Assembly (NCBI GenBank): GCA_000964245.1
Contig: LANB01000001.1
Location: 1,636,392-1,700,391, forward strand
Length of the DNA: 64,000 nucleotides
Origin: Cellvibrionaceae bacterium 1162T.S.0a.05
Lineage (GTDB): Bacteria > Pseudomonadota > Gammaproteobacteria > Pseudomonadales > Cellvibrionaceae
Direction: 5' to 3'
The translations under genes and the position numbers were made by a program. Shown here piece after piece: positions 8,797 through 20,323 of this stretch. Positions within the stretch are counted from its first letter, which is position 1. Each line of letters begins with the position of its first letter. The notes below the pieces were generated by a model. The model was not told the origin of the DNA. It made no database searches and saw only the letters and a list, made by a program, of their open reading frames with translations.

Positions 8797-10245
8797 TTAT
8801 TTTTTCCAAAACAGGGGAGAAAAAAGGACTAGCAAGGTAAAAACTTCCAGCCTTCCCAATAGCATGGCAAAGCAGAGAATCCATTTGGCGGCATCATTGA
8901 TACTGCCGTAGTGGGCGGCGACATCGCCGAGGCCTGGGCCCAGATTGTTGATACACGCACCGACAGCAGTAAACGCGGTGAGAAAGTCGAGGCCAGTGGC
9001 GAGCAAGAGGACCGTCATTGTTAAATAAGCAACAACATAAATGGCAAAGAAACCCCACACCGCTTCGACGATTCGATCGGAAACCGTTTTAGGGCCTAAC
9101 TTGATAGGGAAAACGGCATTGGGGTGAATCAAGCGGTGAATTTCCCTCACACCCTGCTTGATTATTAGCAAGACGCGAATCATTTTTATGCCGCCACCGG
9201 TTGAGCCTGCACAGCCCCCCATAAAGGCAAACATAAAAATAAATACGGGCAAAAATGTGGGCCAGGCAGAAAAGTCTGTTACACCAAAACCGGTTGTTGT
9301 CAAAATCGAAACCAGTTCAAAACCGCCATTTAATAACGCCGTTTTTGCGGGGTATATCCCGGAGAAATATAAATAGGAACAGGTTGTGACAAGACCCAGA
9401 ATGATCATCGAACCGTAAAAACGAAATTCCGGGTCCTTGAAATAATGTTTAATACCGCGCGCGTGCCAGGCGAAAAAATGCAGCGCAAAATTAACGCCCG
9501 ACAGAATCATAAAAACCATGCAGATAAGCATGATAAGCGGACTATCAAAATAACCAATGCTTTGATCGTGTGTTGAAAATCCACCGATGGCAACGGTAGA
9601 AAAGGCATGGCCAATCGCATCGAAAAGCGACATGCCCGCAGCCCAATACGAAAATGTGCAGGCGATGGTTAATACCAGATAAATGGTGAATAACACTTTC
9701 GCTGTTTCCGTTATGCGTGGTGTGAGTTTACTGTCTTTTACCGGCCCGGGTGTTTCAGCTCGATAAAGTTGCATGCCGCCGATACCTAGCATCGGCAATA
9801 CCGCCACGGCGATAACAATAATTCCGATTCCACCTAACCACTGCAATTGCTGTCGGTAGTACAAAATTGCGCGCGGCAAATTGTCGAGACCGGTGAGTAC
9901 CGTTGCCCCTGTGGTGGTTAAACCACTGAGTGATTCAAACACGGCATCCACCAGAGTGAGTTGCGTGGCATCTGCCAGGTAAAGAGGCAGGGCACCAAAA
10001 GCAGCCAGTACAATCCAGAATAAAGCCGTTACCAAAAAACCATCGCGTGTACGTAAATCTTTTTTCACACGATAAACCGGCAACCAGATTAATAAGCCGG
10101 TGATAAAGGTAATGCCAAATGCAGTGATAAAACTCCCGTAGGTGGCATCCTGATAATATAGGGAAACCAGAATAGGTGGCAGGAGGGTCAAGCTAAATAA
10201 CATTAGCAACAAACCCAAAACTTTTGAAATGATGGTGAAGTGCAT
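8797..10245 (-). CDS. trkH: Trk potassium uptake protein, membrane subunit
   Basis: A 482-residue integral membrane protein of the TrkH/KtrB superfamily, with about ten hydrophobic segments and four pore loops, for example SGLTTTGATVL, STVAIGGFSTHD, LTTTGFGVTDFS and VGACINNLGPGLG. The GGCAGSTGGGIKMIR stretch is the conserved loop after the third pore. It forms the K+ channel-like subunit gated by TrkA. Its start overlaps the trkA stop by one base, so the two are co-translated. Length is normal. Confidence 0.96.
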   Translation of the reverse strand: MHFTIISKVLGLLLMLFSLTLLPPILVSLYYQDATYGSFITAFGITFITGLLIWLPVYRVKKDLRTRDGFLVTALFWIVLAAFGALPLYLADATQLTLVDAVFESLSGLTTTGATVLTGLDNLPRAILYYRQQLQWLGGIGIIVIAVAVLPMLGIGGMQLYRAETPGPVKDSKLTPRITETAKVLFTIYLVLTIACTFSYWAAGMSLFDAIGHAFSTVAIGGFSTHDQSIGYFDSPLIMLICMVFMILSGVNFALHFFAWHARGIKHYFKDPEFRFYGSMIILGLVTTCSYLYFSGIYPAKTALLNGGFELVSILTTTGFGVTDFSAWPTFLPVFIFMFAFMGGCAGSTGGGIKMIRVLLIIKQGVREIHRLIHPNAVFPIKLGPKTVSDRIVEAVWGFFAIYVVAYLTMTVLLLATGLDFLTAFTAVGACINNLGPGLGDVAAHYGSINDAAKWILCFAMLLGRLEVFTLLVLFSPLFWKK

Positions 10246-11705
10246 TAGAAGAAAGTAAAACCGACCTGGAATAAACGCTCGACGTCCTTGGTGAATCGTT
10301 TGTCTACGAGGAAGACAATCACATGGTCACCGGACTGAATAATGACATCGTCATGCGCGATGATCACTTCGTATTCGACAGTGGTCTCTCCTTTAACATG
10401 CGTTGAGCCTGGTGCAAGTTCATGGCCGCGTGCGACATCGGCAACAGCCTCTTTGTGAATTTCGCGAACTATGGCTCCAATATTTGCGCCTTCGGGCAAA
10501 TCAATATCTTCAATACATTTACCAACAACTTTCGACGTTCGTTCATCGCCGTGCGCGATCACTTCAATGGCTTCCGCAGCTCCGCGACGCAGGCTATGAA
10601 CATTCACAATATCGCCGCGGCGAACATGGGTCAGTAAACTGCCGATGGTGGTGAGTTGTGGTGAAATCGCAATATCGATTTCACCGCCTTGAACCAGATC
10701 CACATAAGCGGGATTGGTAATCAAGGTCATCACTTTTTTTGTGCCCATGCGTTTGGCGAGCATGGAGGACATCACATTGGCTTCATCCGAATTGGTAACG
10801 GATAAAAATACATCGGTATCTTCAATATTTTCTTCCAGCAAGAGTTCCTGGCTGGTGGCGCTGCCGAGCAAAATAATACTGTGGTTCAATTGTTCATTCA
10901 GGAATGCACAGCGTGTTGCGGAGGCTTCGATTATCTTTACGGAATATTTTTTCTCGAGAAGCTTTGCAAGCCGCAAGCCGATGTTGCCACCGCCGGCGAT
11001 GATGATGCGTTTATAAGGGCGATCAAGTCGGCGTAGCTCACTCATCACAGCGCGAATATTGGATTTTGCCGCAATAAAAAAGACTTCGTCGTCGGCTTCA
11101 ATGACGGTAGAGCCGCTTGGCTGAATTGGACGATTGCGTCGATAAATCGCCGCGACACGCGTTTCTACTTTCGGCATGTGTTTACTTAAGTAACGCAATT
11201 CCTGACCGACCAGGGGGCCACCATAATAGGCCTTTACAGCAACCAGTTGCGCACGGCCCCCGGCAAAGTCGAGAACCTGCAGGGCACCGGGTTGTTCGAT
11301 CAGTTTGAAAATATAATCAGAGACCAATTGTTCCGGGCTGATGATCACATCCACGGGCACGGCGTCGTTGTGGAACAAGCCTTCGTAAGAGGCGTATTCC
11401 TGCGCGCGGATGCGGGCGATTTTAGTGGGGGTGCGAAAGAGGCTGTGAGCAATTTGGCAGGCGACCATGTTGATTTCATCGACCCCGGTAACGGCGATTA
11501 ACATGTCTGCATCTTCGATGCCCGCTTGTAGCAGTACACCCGGATGCGAAGCGTGACCCACTACCACTCCGATATCGATGCGATTGCGCAACTCCTGCAA
11601 GCTCGCTTCATCGCTATCGACTACCGTAATATCATTTGCTTCACTCGAAAGATTGGCTGCGAGCGTTCCGCCGACTCTGCCTGCTCCGAGGATAATAATT
11701 TTCAT
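10245..11705 (-). CDS. trkA: Trk potassium uptake protein, NAD-binding gating subunit, with C-terminal insertion
   Basis: A 486-residue cytosolic ring protein with two RCK halves: [13 protein letters not shown] (residues ~7-19) and [13 protein letters not shown] (~240) are the two dinucleotide-binding motifs, each followed by a TrkA_C domain. E. coli TrkA is ~458 residues; the extra ~28 lie inside the last TrkA_C domain between IVREIHKE and EVIIAHDD (about 10371-10460). The reading frame is intact through the insertion and the terminal [10 protein letters not shown] matches the family. It follows rsmB and overlaps trkH by one base. Confidence 0.96.
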   Translation of the reverse strand: MKIIILGAGRVGGTLAANLSSEANDITVVDSDEASLQELRNRIDIGVVVGHASHPGVLLQAGIEDADMLIAVTGVDEINMVACQIAHSLFRTPTKIARIRAQEYASYEGLFHNDAVPVDVIISPEQLVSDYIFKLIEQPGALQVLDFAGGRAQLVAVKAYYGGPLVGQELRYLSKHMPKVETRVAAIYRRNRPIQPSGSTVIEADDEVFFIAAKSNIRAVMSELRRLDRPYKRIIIAGGGNIGLRLAKLLEKKYSVKIIEASATRCAFLNEQLNHSIILLGSATSQELLLEENIEDTDVFLSVTNSDEANVMSSMLAKRMGTKKVMTLITNPAYVDLVQGGEIDIAISPQLTTIGSLLTHVRRGDIVNVHSLRRGAAEAIEVIAHGDERTSKVVGKCIEDIDLPEGANIGAIVREIHKEAVADVARGHELAPGSTHVKGETTVEYEVIIAHDDVIIQSGDHVIVFLVDKRFTKDVERLFQVGFTFF

Positions 11706-11821
11706 AGCGGGGCCTTGGTAATGGAAATTCCTGCATGCTGGCCGTATTCATTCTTATTAGACCATAAATGCGCCCTTTGCCTGGCGCAATCGGGGCAAGC
11801 TTAACAAAAGTTCGGCGGGAA

Positions 11822-13123
11822 TTAGTGATGTTTTTTAATTAAACGCGCGTAGTAAAAGCCGTCGTGGCCATCTTTCTGTGGCAAAAGTTGCCGTCCCACT
11901 GTGCGTTCTTCTCCCCATTTCGCGGCGATGGGGTCGTGCAAGGCATTGTCGTGGCTGTTTAAAAAGTCGAGCACCACTTTCTCGTTTTCTTGTGGGAAAA
12001 TCGAACAGGTTGCGTACACGAGAATACCGCCGGGCGACAGACAATCCCAAACAGATCGCAAAATGCGCGCTTGTAAGGAAGCCAGTTGCTGGAGATCCCC
12101 GGATTGTCGCAAAAGCTTGATATCCGGATGCCGCCGAATAACGCCGCTGGCTGAACACGGCACATCAAGCAAAATGCCATCGAAGTGACGGCCGTCCCAC
12201 CAATCTTGCGGCTGTGCGGCATCGCCAACCTTGAGCGTCGCCTCCAGGCCGAGGCGATTGAAATTTTCTTCAACACGTTGCATGCGCGTTTCATCAATGT
12301 CGATACAAACCAGCTCGCCAATTTGAGGGTCAATCTCCAGTATGTGAGCCGCCTTACCGCCGGGCGCGCAACAGGCATCCAGAACACGCGAGCCTGGTGC
12401 AAGCGACAGAAGATGGGCAGCAAGTTGCGCCCCTTCATCCTGGACACTGAACAAACCGTTTTCATAGCCGGGCAAATCGCTTACCACTGCCTGGCCAAGT
12501 AATTGAATACCATTGTGAGAAGCTTCCGTTTCCTTGAATTCGTGACCGGCATTCTGCAGGCATTTACGATAGGTTGCGCGATCCGTTTTCAAGGGGTTGA
12601 TGCGAATTGTTAACGGCGGGCGCGAGTTGTTCGCGGAGAGAATTGTCTGCCATTGCTCGGGCCATGCGCGCTGGATTTCATCAATCAACCAATCGGGATG
12701 TGACCAATAAAATGAATTGTCTTCGGCGAGTTGCGCCTCCAATTCCTTGTTGCGTCTTTGATAATGTCTCAGAACGGCATTCACCAACTTACTGGCCCAG
12801 GGCTTTTTAATTTTTTTTGCGGCTTCCACACATTCTGATATGGCGGCATGATCCGGTACACGCAGTTCACGCAATTGATACAAACCGAGAATAATCAGGG
12901 CATAGACATCCTGGTCCTTGCTACGCAGGGGCTTGTCTATCAAGGTCGTGGCAAGGCGATCCAATTGGTGAAAGGTGCGCAAACTGCCAAAGCACAATTC
13001 CTGGAAAAAGGCTTTTTCCCTGGGCTCGATTTGTTGAATTTGTAAATTAAAACCACTGGAAAGTGAGGCCTTTCCGCCCAATACGGGTGCGAGGGTACTT
13101 GCTGCAATTGCGCGTGTATTCAT
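11822..13123 (-). CDS. rsmB: 16S rRNA (cytosine-967 C5)-methyltransferase
   Basis: A 433-residue protein with an N-terminal NusB-like domain (residues 1-140) and a C-terminal Rossmann methyltransferase. Motif I region is ACCAPGGKAAHILE; DVPCSASGVIRRHPDIK carries the release cysteine and YATCSIFPQENE the catalytic cysteine. It methylates C967 of 16S rRNA. AAGGA precedes the ATG at a good distance. It lies 16 bases after fmt in the conserved def-fmt-rsmB-trkA order. Confidence 0.96.
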   Translation of the reverse strand: MNTRAIAASTLAPVLGGKASLSSGFNLQIQQIEPREKAFFQELCFGSLRTFHQLDRLATTLIDKPLRSKDQDVYALIILGLYQLRELRVPDHAAISECVEAAKKIKKPWASKLVNAVLRHYQRRNKELEAQLAEDNSFYWSHPDWLIDEIQRAWPEQWQTILSANNSRPPLTIRINPLKTDRATYRKCLQNAGHEFKETEASHNGIQLLGQAVVSDLPGYENGLFSVQDEGAQLAAHLLSLAPGSRVLDACCAPGGKAAHILEIDPQIGELVCIDIDETRMQRVEENFNRLGLEATLKVGDAAQPQDWWDGRHFDGILLDVPCSASGVIRRHPDIKLLRQSGDLQQLASLQARILRSVWDCLSPGGILVYATCSIFPQENEKVVLDFLNSHDNALHDPIAAKWGEERTVGRQLLPQKDGHDGFYYARLIKKHH

Positions 13124-13139
13124 GTGTCCTTATCCGCAC

Positions 13140-14081
13140 TTACTGAAGTGCAGTTCCAGCTTCTATCAGCTTAGCGTAGCCATTTAAAAACTCTTTAATG
13201 TCCATCAACTTTTTGCCCGGAAGTTGCACATTTTGAATACGAATGGCGCTGTTTTCGCCGCAGGCAACATCAATACCCTGGTAACTAACCGCCACAACTT
13301 CGCCCGGCACGGACTCACACTTGGGTAGAACCTCAGCCTTGTATATTCGTAGGCGTTTATCTGCAATTTCGGTAAAACAAACGGGTACAGGATTAAAAGC
13401 GCGAATTTTTTGTTGTATCTGTTGTGCGCTTTGTTGCCAGTCGATTTTGGCGTCCTGCTTGCTGAATTTGCGGGCGTAACACGTTTGCGTTTCGTCCTGT
13501 TCTTCAGCCTGAATACTGCCCTCGCATAGTTGCGTCAGCACCTTCAATAGGGCGGGTGGCCCGAGGGTGAGTAGGCGGTCGTGCAAGTCACCCGCTGTAT
13601 CGTCTCCGGATATCGGGCAGCGGGATTTGTAGAGCATAGCACCTGTATCGAGGCCTTCATCCATTTGCATAATTGTGACGCCACTTTCGGTATCACCTGC
13701 TTCAATTGCCCGTTGAATTGGCGCTGCACCCCGCCAACGGGGCAGCAGGGAGGCATGCACATTGAGGCAACCAAAACGAGGCGCCTGCAAAATAGCGAGC
13801 GGCAAGAGCAAGCCATAGGCAACGACAACCATGACATCCGCGTTGAGCGCGGCGAGTTGCTGCTGTTCCTCGGGGTTTTTAAGGCTCGTTGGCTGAAATA
13901 CGGGAAGTGCATGTTGCTCGGCCAGTACTTTGACCGGGCTTGGGCTCAAGGTCTTGCCGCGGCCAGAAGGTCGATCCGGTTGGGTATACACCGCCACGAC
14001 CTGATGTTCTGAAGCAATCAGGGCTTGTAAATGCGCGGCAGCAAATTCCGGCGTGCCGGCGAATATCACACGAAGAGTCAT
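13140..14081 (-). CDS. fmt: Methionyl-tRNA formyltransferase
   Basis: A 313-residue enzyme that formylates initiator Met-tRNA with 10-formyl-tetrahydrofolate. The N-terminal domain begins LRVIFAGTPEFAA, and the catalytic stretch NVHASLLPRWRGAAPIQRAI includes the folate-binding SLLP loop with N, H and, downstream, the conserved D (MQMDEGLDTG). The C-terminal OB-like domain starts near residue 205. Length matches E. coli (315). It lies 18 bases after def; the pair supplies and removes the formyl group. Confidence 0.97.
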   Translation of the reverse strand: MTLRVIFAGTPEFAAAHLQALIASEHQVVAVYTQPDRPSGRGKTLSPSPVKVLAEQHALPVFQPTSLKNPEEQQQLAALNADVMVVVAYGLLLPLAILQAPRFGCLNVHASLLPRWRGAAPIQRAIEAGDTESGVTIMQMDEGLDTGAMLYKSRCPISGDDTAGDLHDRLLTLGPPALLKVLTQLCEGSIQAEEQDETQTCYARKFSKQDAKIDWQQSAQQIQQKIRAFNPVPVCFTEIADKRLRIYKAEVLPKCESVPGEVVAVSYQGIDVACGENSAIRIQNVQLPGKKLMDIKEFLNGYAKLIEAGTALQ

Positions 14082-14099
14082 GGTTTTTTATCGTAAAAA

Positions 14100-14612
14100 T
14101 CAGGCGCGGGCTGCGGCTGCGTGCTGTTTTTCCAGCTTCTTGCGAATACGCTGGCGTTTAATGTTGGAGAGGTAGTCCACAAAGAGCTTACCGTTCAAAT
14201 GGTCCATCTCGTGTTGAATGCAGACTGCGAGCAAGCCTTCAGCCTCGTTTTCGAAGGCCTGACCTTCGCGATTCAATGCCTTGATAAGCACCTTGCGCGG
14301 GCGTTCAACCCCTTCAAAAAAACCGGGTACGGATAGGCAGCCTTCCTCATATTCGAACAGGGTCTCATCCAGAATGCTTATCTCAGGATTGATGAAAACC
14401 AGGGGCTGATCCTTGCTTTCGCTCAAGTCCATCACTATAACTTGCTTGTGCACGTTAACCTGGGTTGCGGCGAGGCCGATACCCGGCGCTTCGTACATGG
14501 TTTCAAACATGTCGTCGACGAGTTGGCGGATACTGTTGTCCACTGTCTCAACGGGCTTGGCGATAGTCCGCAAGCGGGGATCCGGAAATTCGAGTATGGG
14601 CAATAAGGCCAT
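14100..14612 (-). CDS. def: Peptide deformylase
   Basis: A 170-residue Fe/Zn hydrolase removing N-formyl groups from nascent proteins. All three motifs are present: [18 protein letters not shown] and HEMDHLNG, giving the metal ligands Cys, His, His and the catalytic Glu. The start [15 protein letters not shown] is the family start. First gene of the leftward def-fmt-rsmB-trkA-trkH block, divergent from the LysM gene. Confidence 0.97.
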   Translation of the reverse strand: MALLPILEFPDPRLRTIAKPVETVDNSIRQLVDDMFETMYEAPGIGLAATQVNVHKQVIVMDLSESKDQPLVFINPEISILDETLFEYEEGCLSVPGFFEGVERPRKVLIKALNREGQAFENEAEGLLAVCIQHEMDHLNGKLFVDYLSNIKRQRIRKKLEKQHAAAARA

Positions 14613-15022
14613 GTATTACTTTACCTTTGACTTCATATTCAAGTTTGTCTGTGTTTGCTCAAGATAGTTGGCTAAAGACGTGACAAACTTCCAGTAATAA
14701 GCTAAGTTTCGTTGCTAACATTATGATCGAAAAGGAGTTATACTCTTTTCAAACGCTCTCGTTGGTGCATTTCAGGCTCGCGAAAGTCGTTGATCGAACA
14801 TAGCGAAACAAGTCGGCGAAACATTGTCGATGGGTGAGCACCTTAAAGCGGCGATACACTCGGCTTATCTACACCTAAGTGTAAGGCCAAAGTTTCGAAT
14901 TTAAAGTGGACACCAAATGCAGGGCCAGATGGCCAGTTATAAAAAGAGGCGCAACAGGCCTCGGCGGCAACATAGTGCTAAAACTATTATAACGCCTTGC
15001 CGGATTTAACAGGATTTTTACG
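14613..15022. promoter_or_regulatory. 410-bp divergent intergenic region between def and the LysM gene
   Basis: No convincing ORF or RNA gene. The region must hold promoters for both sides. Candidate -10 boxes on the plus strand are TATACT (about 14740) and TATTAT (14985-14990), neither with a good -35. A short dyad TACAC-CTAA-GTGTA lies at 14870-14883 inside a longer imperfect hairpin (GGCTTA...TAAGGCC). Its length suggests a leader on the LysM transcript, but nothing specific was recognised. Confidence 0.4.
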
Positions 15023-16051
15023 ATGAAAAAATATTTTATCGCTTTGAGCCTGGCTTTGTTTGTGGCCAATCTGGCTTTTTCACAGAGCGAACCGCGCTTA
15101 CGGGCTGATGTGCCTGATACCTACACCGTAGTCCGTGGCGATACGCTTTGGGACATTTCGGCAACGTTTCTACAAAACCCCTGGATGTGGCCGGAAATCT
15201 GGCACGTCAATACACAAATTGAAAATCCCCACCTGATCTACCCAGGGGATGTGATTCGCTTGATCTATCTCGACGGACAGCCCCGTTTGACGGTGACCAA
15301 CCGTCAGGGCCCCGTGATGAAATTGACACCCAATGCGCGCGTACTCACAGCAGCGGAGTCTATCGAAACCATCCCTCTGGACAGAATTAACAGCTTCCTC
15401 TCCCGTTCTCGTGTGGTGACCAAGGAAGAGCTGGAGGCCGCACCTTATGTTGTCGCGGGCGGCGATGACCATTTGATTGTGGGCGCCGGAGATAATTTTT
15501 ATGCGCGCGGCCAATTCAGTGTTGAAGAAGCCGTGTACGGTATTTATCGCGAAGGCGAAGAATATCGAGACCCGGAAACGCGCGAGCGTCTGGGTATTCA
15601 AGCGCTGGACATCGGTTCCAGTGAGCTGCGCACCGTTACTGGTGAAGTGGGTACCTTGAAGGCGACACGGTCTCGCGAGGAAATCCGCGTTGGCGACCGC
15701 CTATTGCGTCAGGAAGAACGACCCATTGATTCAACCTTCTTTCCCTCACCCCCTGCGGGCGAAATCGAAGGCGTGATTCTGGTTGTTGAAGGCGGTTTGA
15801 CCCAGGTCGGTAAGATGGACGTGGTCGTCATTAACCGTGGTGCACGTGAAGGCGTTGTGCCAGGTAATGTTTTCGCGGTGTACAAGCGCGGTGCAAGAAT
15901 TCGCGACCGTATCGGTGGTGGTCGCGTGCAATTGCCAGATGAACGCGCCGGCTTATTGATGGTTTTCCGCGCTTTCGAGAAAGTCAGCCTCGGTCTGGTG
16001 CTCGAAGCCGATCAGGGCCTTGCGGTTAACGATAAGATTCGCAATCCCTAA
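15023..16051 (+). CDS. Exported LysM-domain protein
   Basis: A 342-residue protein with a signal peptide (residues 1-20, LAFSQ) and one N-terminal LysM domain at about 33-82 (YTVVRGDTLWDIS...NPHLIYPGDVIRLIY), which binds peptidoglycan. The remaining ~250 residues are beta-rich with no recognised enzyme domain; two stretches (VVINRGAREGVVPGNVF and near the C-terminus) look like repeated small beta modules. A homologue sits beside def/dprA in pseudomonads (from memory). Probably a cell-envelope protein of unknown role. Confidence 0.88.
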   Translation: MKKYFIALSLALFVANLAFSQSEPRLRADVPDTYTVVRGDTLWDISATFLQNPWMWPEIWHVNTQIENPHLIYPGDVIRLIYLDGQPRLTVTNRQGPVMKLTPNARVLTAAESIETIPLDRINSFLSRSRVVTKEELEAAPYVVAGGDDHLIVGAGDNFYARGQFSVEEAVYGIYREGEEYRDPETRERLGIQALDIGSSELRTVTGEVGTLKATRSREEIRVGDRLLRQEERPIDSTFFPSPPAGEIEGVILVVEGGLTQVGKMDVVVINRGAREGVVPGNVFAVYKRGARIRDRIGGGRVQLPDERAGLLMVFRAFEKVSLGLVLEADQGLAVNDKIRNP

Positions 16052-16189
16052 ACGCTTTCCTTACAATCTCTCTCTTAGCGGCGTTTGTTTTTAACAGGCG
16101 CCGCCAGATTCCCCACTAAAAAGTATTTGAAAAACGCATGATATTAGCTAACTGATATCTGCCACCTTAACAGTATTCAAGGATGAAGG

Positions 16190-17335
16190 ATGTTAAACAC
16201 CACTACGGCACAAACCCTGTTTTTTCTGAGACTCCCCGGTGTTGGTACCGGCCACTATTGGAAATTAGTGGATTATTTCCCCTCTCTAAAGCTCGCGCTT
16301 CAAGCACCCTTGGAACAGCTGGAACAATTATTACCCGAGCAAAGCCTTAAGGCTTTGCAGGAACATAGAGCGCAAGGTGGCAGCAGCGAAATTCAGTCCA
16401 GGGTTGAGCAGGATCTTGCGTGGGCAGAAGCTCACAAAGTGCATATTCTGGGCCTTGATCATGAACATTACCCGGAGGTTCTGCGTCAGATTAAACGCAG
16501 CCCGCCTGTACTTTATGTACAAGGCAATGTTGAGTGTTTGAGTTTGCCGCAAATTGCCATGGTAGGGTCGCGAAAGCCGACACCCACCGGGGTGCGTGCA
16601 GCCACGCACTTTGCGAGGGATCTGGCTCGAGCGGGTTTTACAATTACCAGCGGTCTGGCGCTCGGCGTCGATACAGCGGCACATGAGGGCGCAGTGGAAG
16701 TTGGAGGCCGCAGTATCGCCGTTATGGGAACCGGCATTGATAAGGTTTACCCTGCCCGCAACCGCAAACTTGCACAACAAATTCTTGAAAATGACGGTGC
16801 ACTTGTCTCTGAATTCCCCATTGGTACCGCGCCTACAGCCAGTAATTTTCCGCAACGCAATCGCATTATCAGTGGTTTGAGTGCGGGGGTGTTGGTGGTC
16901 GAAGCGGCCTTACGCAGTGGCTCCCTGATTACCGCTCGCTATGCGGTGCAGCAGGATCGAGAAGTCTTTGCCGTGCCGGGGTCCATCAATAATCCCCTTG
17001 CCCGGGGTTGCCACGCCCTGATAAAGGACGGTGCGAAATTGGTGGAGTGTTCGGAGGATATTGTTGAAGAACTGCAAGGCTTCCTGAGTTTGTCCTCTGA
17101 GCAATTGCAGCTCTTTGGTGGACGTGATCAGGGCGACCAAATTCCCAATAAGGCAGAGCGCCCCAGCGAAATGGAAGGCGAAGTACTCAAACACCTGGAT
17201 TTTGATGCGACCAGCATCGATTACCTCACGGAGCGCAGCGGTTTGCCGGTGGGCGATGTAATGGCGACCCTGCTGACGATGGAACTCAAGGGTTTGGTGT
17301 GCGCAACGGGTAAGGGCTACTCGCGGGTTTCATGA
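16190..17335 (+). CDS. dprA: DNA-processing protein A
   Basis: A 381-residue protein that loads RecA on incoming single-stranded DNA during transformation. A SAM-like region lies at residues 1-70, the Rossmann-fold DNA-binding core runs from VGSRKPTPTG to GCHALIKDGAKLV (with SGLALGVDTAAHEGAV, FPQRNRIISGLS and GSLITARYA), and a winged-helix domain fills the last ~60 residues (HLDFDATSIDYLTERSGL). The gene is complete, so competence-related functions may be intact. It follows the LysM gene with a 138-base gap. Confidence 0.95.
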   Translation: MLNTTTAQTLFFLRLPGVGTGHYWKLVDYFPSLKLALQAPLEQLEQLLPEQSLKALQEHRAQGGSSEIQSRVEQDLAWAEAHKVHILGLDHEHYPEVLRQIKRSPPVLYVQGNVECLSLPQIAMVGSRKPTPTGVRAATHFARDLARAGFTITSGLALGVDTAAHEGAVEVGGRSIAVMGTGIDKVYPARNRKLAQQILENDGALVSEFPIGTAPTASNFPQRNRIISGLSAGVLVVEAALRSGSLITARYAVQQDREVFAVPGSINNPLARGCHALIKDGAKLVECSEDIVEELQGFLSLSSEQLQLFGGRDQGDQIPNKAERPSEMEGEVLKHLDFDATSIDYLTERSGLPVGDVMATLLTMELKGLVCATGKGYSRVS

Positions 17336-17487
17336 ACAAGGCGAAAGCTTGTTACCTGATTACGAGTGCGGCTGACAAGGAATCCAAATACTTTTGGAGG
17401 GTCTTGTTCTTTTGGGTGAGCTACAGTAATGTTGCGCGTTTTTTCCTCTAGGCCCAAACCTCTGGGCACAACGCATTGGAGAACACT

Positions 17488-17990
17488 ATGAGCAAACCTT
17501 TTGTCGCCGTACTTATGGGCTCTGATTCTGATCTTCCTATCATGGAAGCCTCGTTTGATGTTTTTAAGAAGTTGGGCATTCCCTTCGAAGCGAAAGTGAC
17601 ATCTGCCCACCGCACACCAAAAGCCACACACGACTATGTGACCGATGCCGACAAACGCGGTTGCGCAGTATTTATCTGTGCGGCAGGTATGGCGGCGCAC
17701 CTGGCAGGTGCGGTGTCTGCGACCACACTGAAGCCAGTATTGGGTGTGCCCATTAATTCATCACTGGATGGTCTGGACGCACTCTTGTCGACAGTGCAAA
17801 TGCCCGGTGGCATCCCCGTGGGGACTCTGGCTATCGGTAAAGCCGGTGCCAAAAATGCAGCCTATCTTGCGGCACAAATCCTCGGCACCAGTGATGCCGA
17901 TCTGCACCAGAAATTGATCGACGAGCGCGCAGACAACGCTAAAGCAGTTATCGAGAAAGACGCAGCACTGCAAGCCAAACTCAAGAGCTA

Positions 17991-17991
<1 letters not shown>
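17488..17991 (+). CDS. purE: N5-carboxyaminoimidazole ribonucleotide mutase
   Basis: A 167-residue class I PurE of purine synthesis. [16 protein letters not shown] and the GVPINSS...[21 protein letters not shown] segment are intact. The ATG at 17488 was preferred over an upstream TTG at 17476 because TTGGAGA then acts as the ribosome binding site and the protein begins at the family start. purK, normally adjacent in enterics and pseudomonads, is not here. The stop overlaps the tsaC start (TAATG). Confidence 0.96.
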
Positions 17992-19459
<1,468 letters not shown>

Positions 19460-19493
19460 AAATAAAATTTAAACTGAAAAATACGAGAGCAAG

Positions 19494-20306
19494 ATGGATA
19501 GATACAGCGTTTTTGGCAACCCCATTGCGCATTCCCTTTCTCCACAAATTCATCAGCAGTTTGCCGCACAATGTCAGCAGGACATTGCGTACAGCAAAAG
19601 CCTGATTGAACTCGATGGTTTTGAAGCAGCGGTTAACGAATTTTTTGCCGCGGGAGGCAAAGGCCTCAACATTACTGTGCCGTTTAAACAGGAAGCCTGG
19701 ACACTCGCAGAACAAAGAACACAGCGCGCAGAATTAGCGGGCGCGGTGAATACGCTTTGGATGAGCGAGGACGGGAAACTTTGCGGTGATAACACGGATG
19801 GCGCCGGGCTGGTGAATGATTTACTTGCAAACAATTGGCTACTCAAAAATAAAAACGTTGTGATGTTGGGGGCTGGCGGTGCGGCGCGAGGAGTGATTTT
19901 GCCTCTGCTCGAACAAGCGCCTGCAAGGTTGTTAGTTGCTAACCGCACGCTTGTGCGCGCTCACGAATTACAAACACTATTTGCGCCTTACGGGCCAATT
20001 GAAGCTTGTGAGTTTAAGGAACTTGGCGGTCAAAAAGTGGATCTTATTATCAATGCCACGTCAGCCAGTTTGGGCGGAGAATTGCCACCCGTACCCACTG
20101 ACGTTATTCATGAAAATTGCAGGGTCTACGATATGGTGTATGCCAATCAAGGCACCCCATTTATGCATTGGTGTCAACAACAGGGTGCGCGGGAATTGCT
20201 CGATGGGCTGGGCATGCTGGTAGGCCAGGCTGCGGAGAGCTTTGCAATCTGGCGGACCTTTCGCCCGGCTGTGCAGCCTGTGATCGACGAACTCCGTCGG
20301 CTTTAA
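19494..20306 (+). CDS. aroE: Shikimate dehydrogenase (NADP+)
   Basis: A 270-residue enzyme reducing 3-dehydroshikimate. The shikimate-binding part shows FGNPIAHSLSPQIHQ and NITVPFKQEA (catalytic Lys), and NTDGAG holds the catalytic Asp. GAGGAARGV is the dinucleotide motif, followed by NRTLVRA, the NADP-selecting loop. The C-terminus GLGMLVGQAAESFAIW is intact. Length is normal. Confidence 0.97.
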   Translation: MDRYSVFGNPIAHSLSPQIHQQFAAQCQQDIAYSKSLIELDGFEAAVNEFFAAGGKGLNITVPFKQEAWTLAEQRTQRAELAGAVNTLWMSEDGKLCGDNTDGAGLVNDLLANNWLLKNKNVVMLGAGGAARGVILPLLEQAPARLLVANRTLVRAHELQTLFAPYGPIEACEFKELGGQKVDLIINATSASLGGELPPVPTDVIHENCRVYDMVYANQGTPFMHWCQQQGARELLDGLGMLVGQAAESFAIWRTFRPAVQPVIDELRRL

Positions 20307-20323
20307 AAAGGGGGAGAGAGGCA

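Noticed and set aside
16078..16104. GCGGCG/CGCCGC hairpin as a terminator after the LysM gene
   Set aside because: Only 6 bp of stem, 15-base loop and no T-run; termination is not supported.
20117..20323. N-terminal extension of the retropepsin-like gene into aroE
   Set aside because: The extension is out of frame with aroE but covered by it; the ATG at 20324 has a strong ribosome site and starts directly at the membrane anchor.
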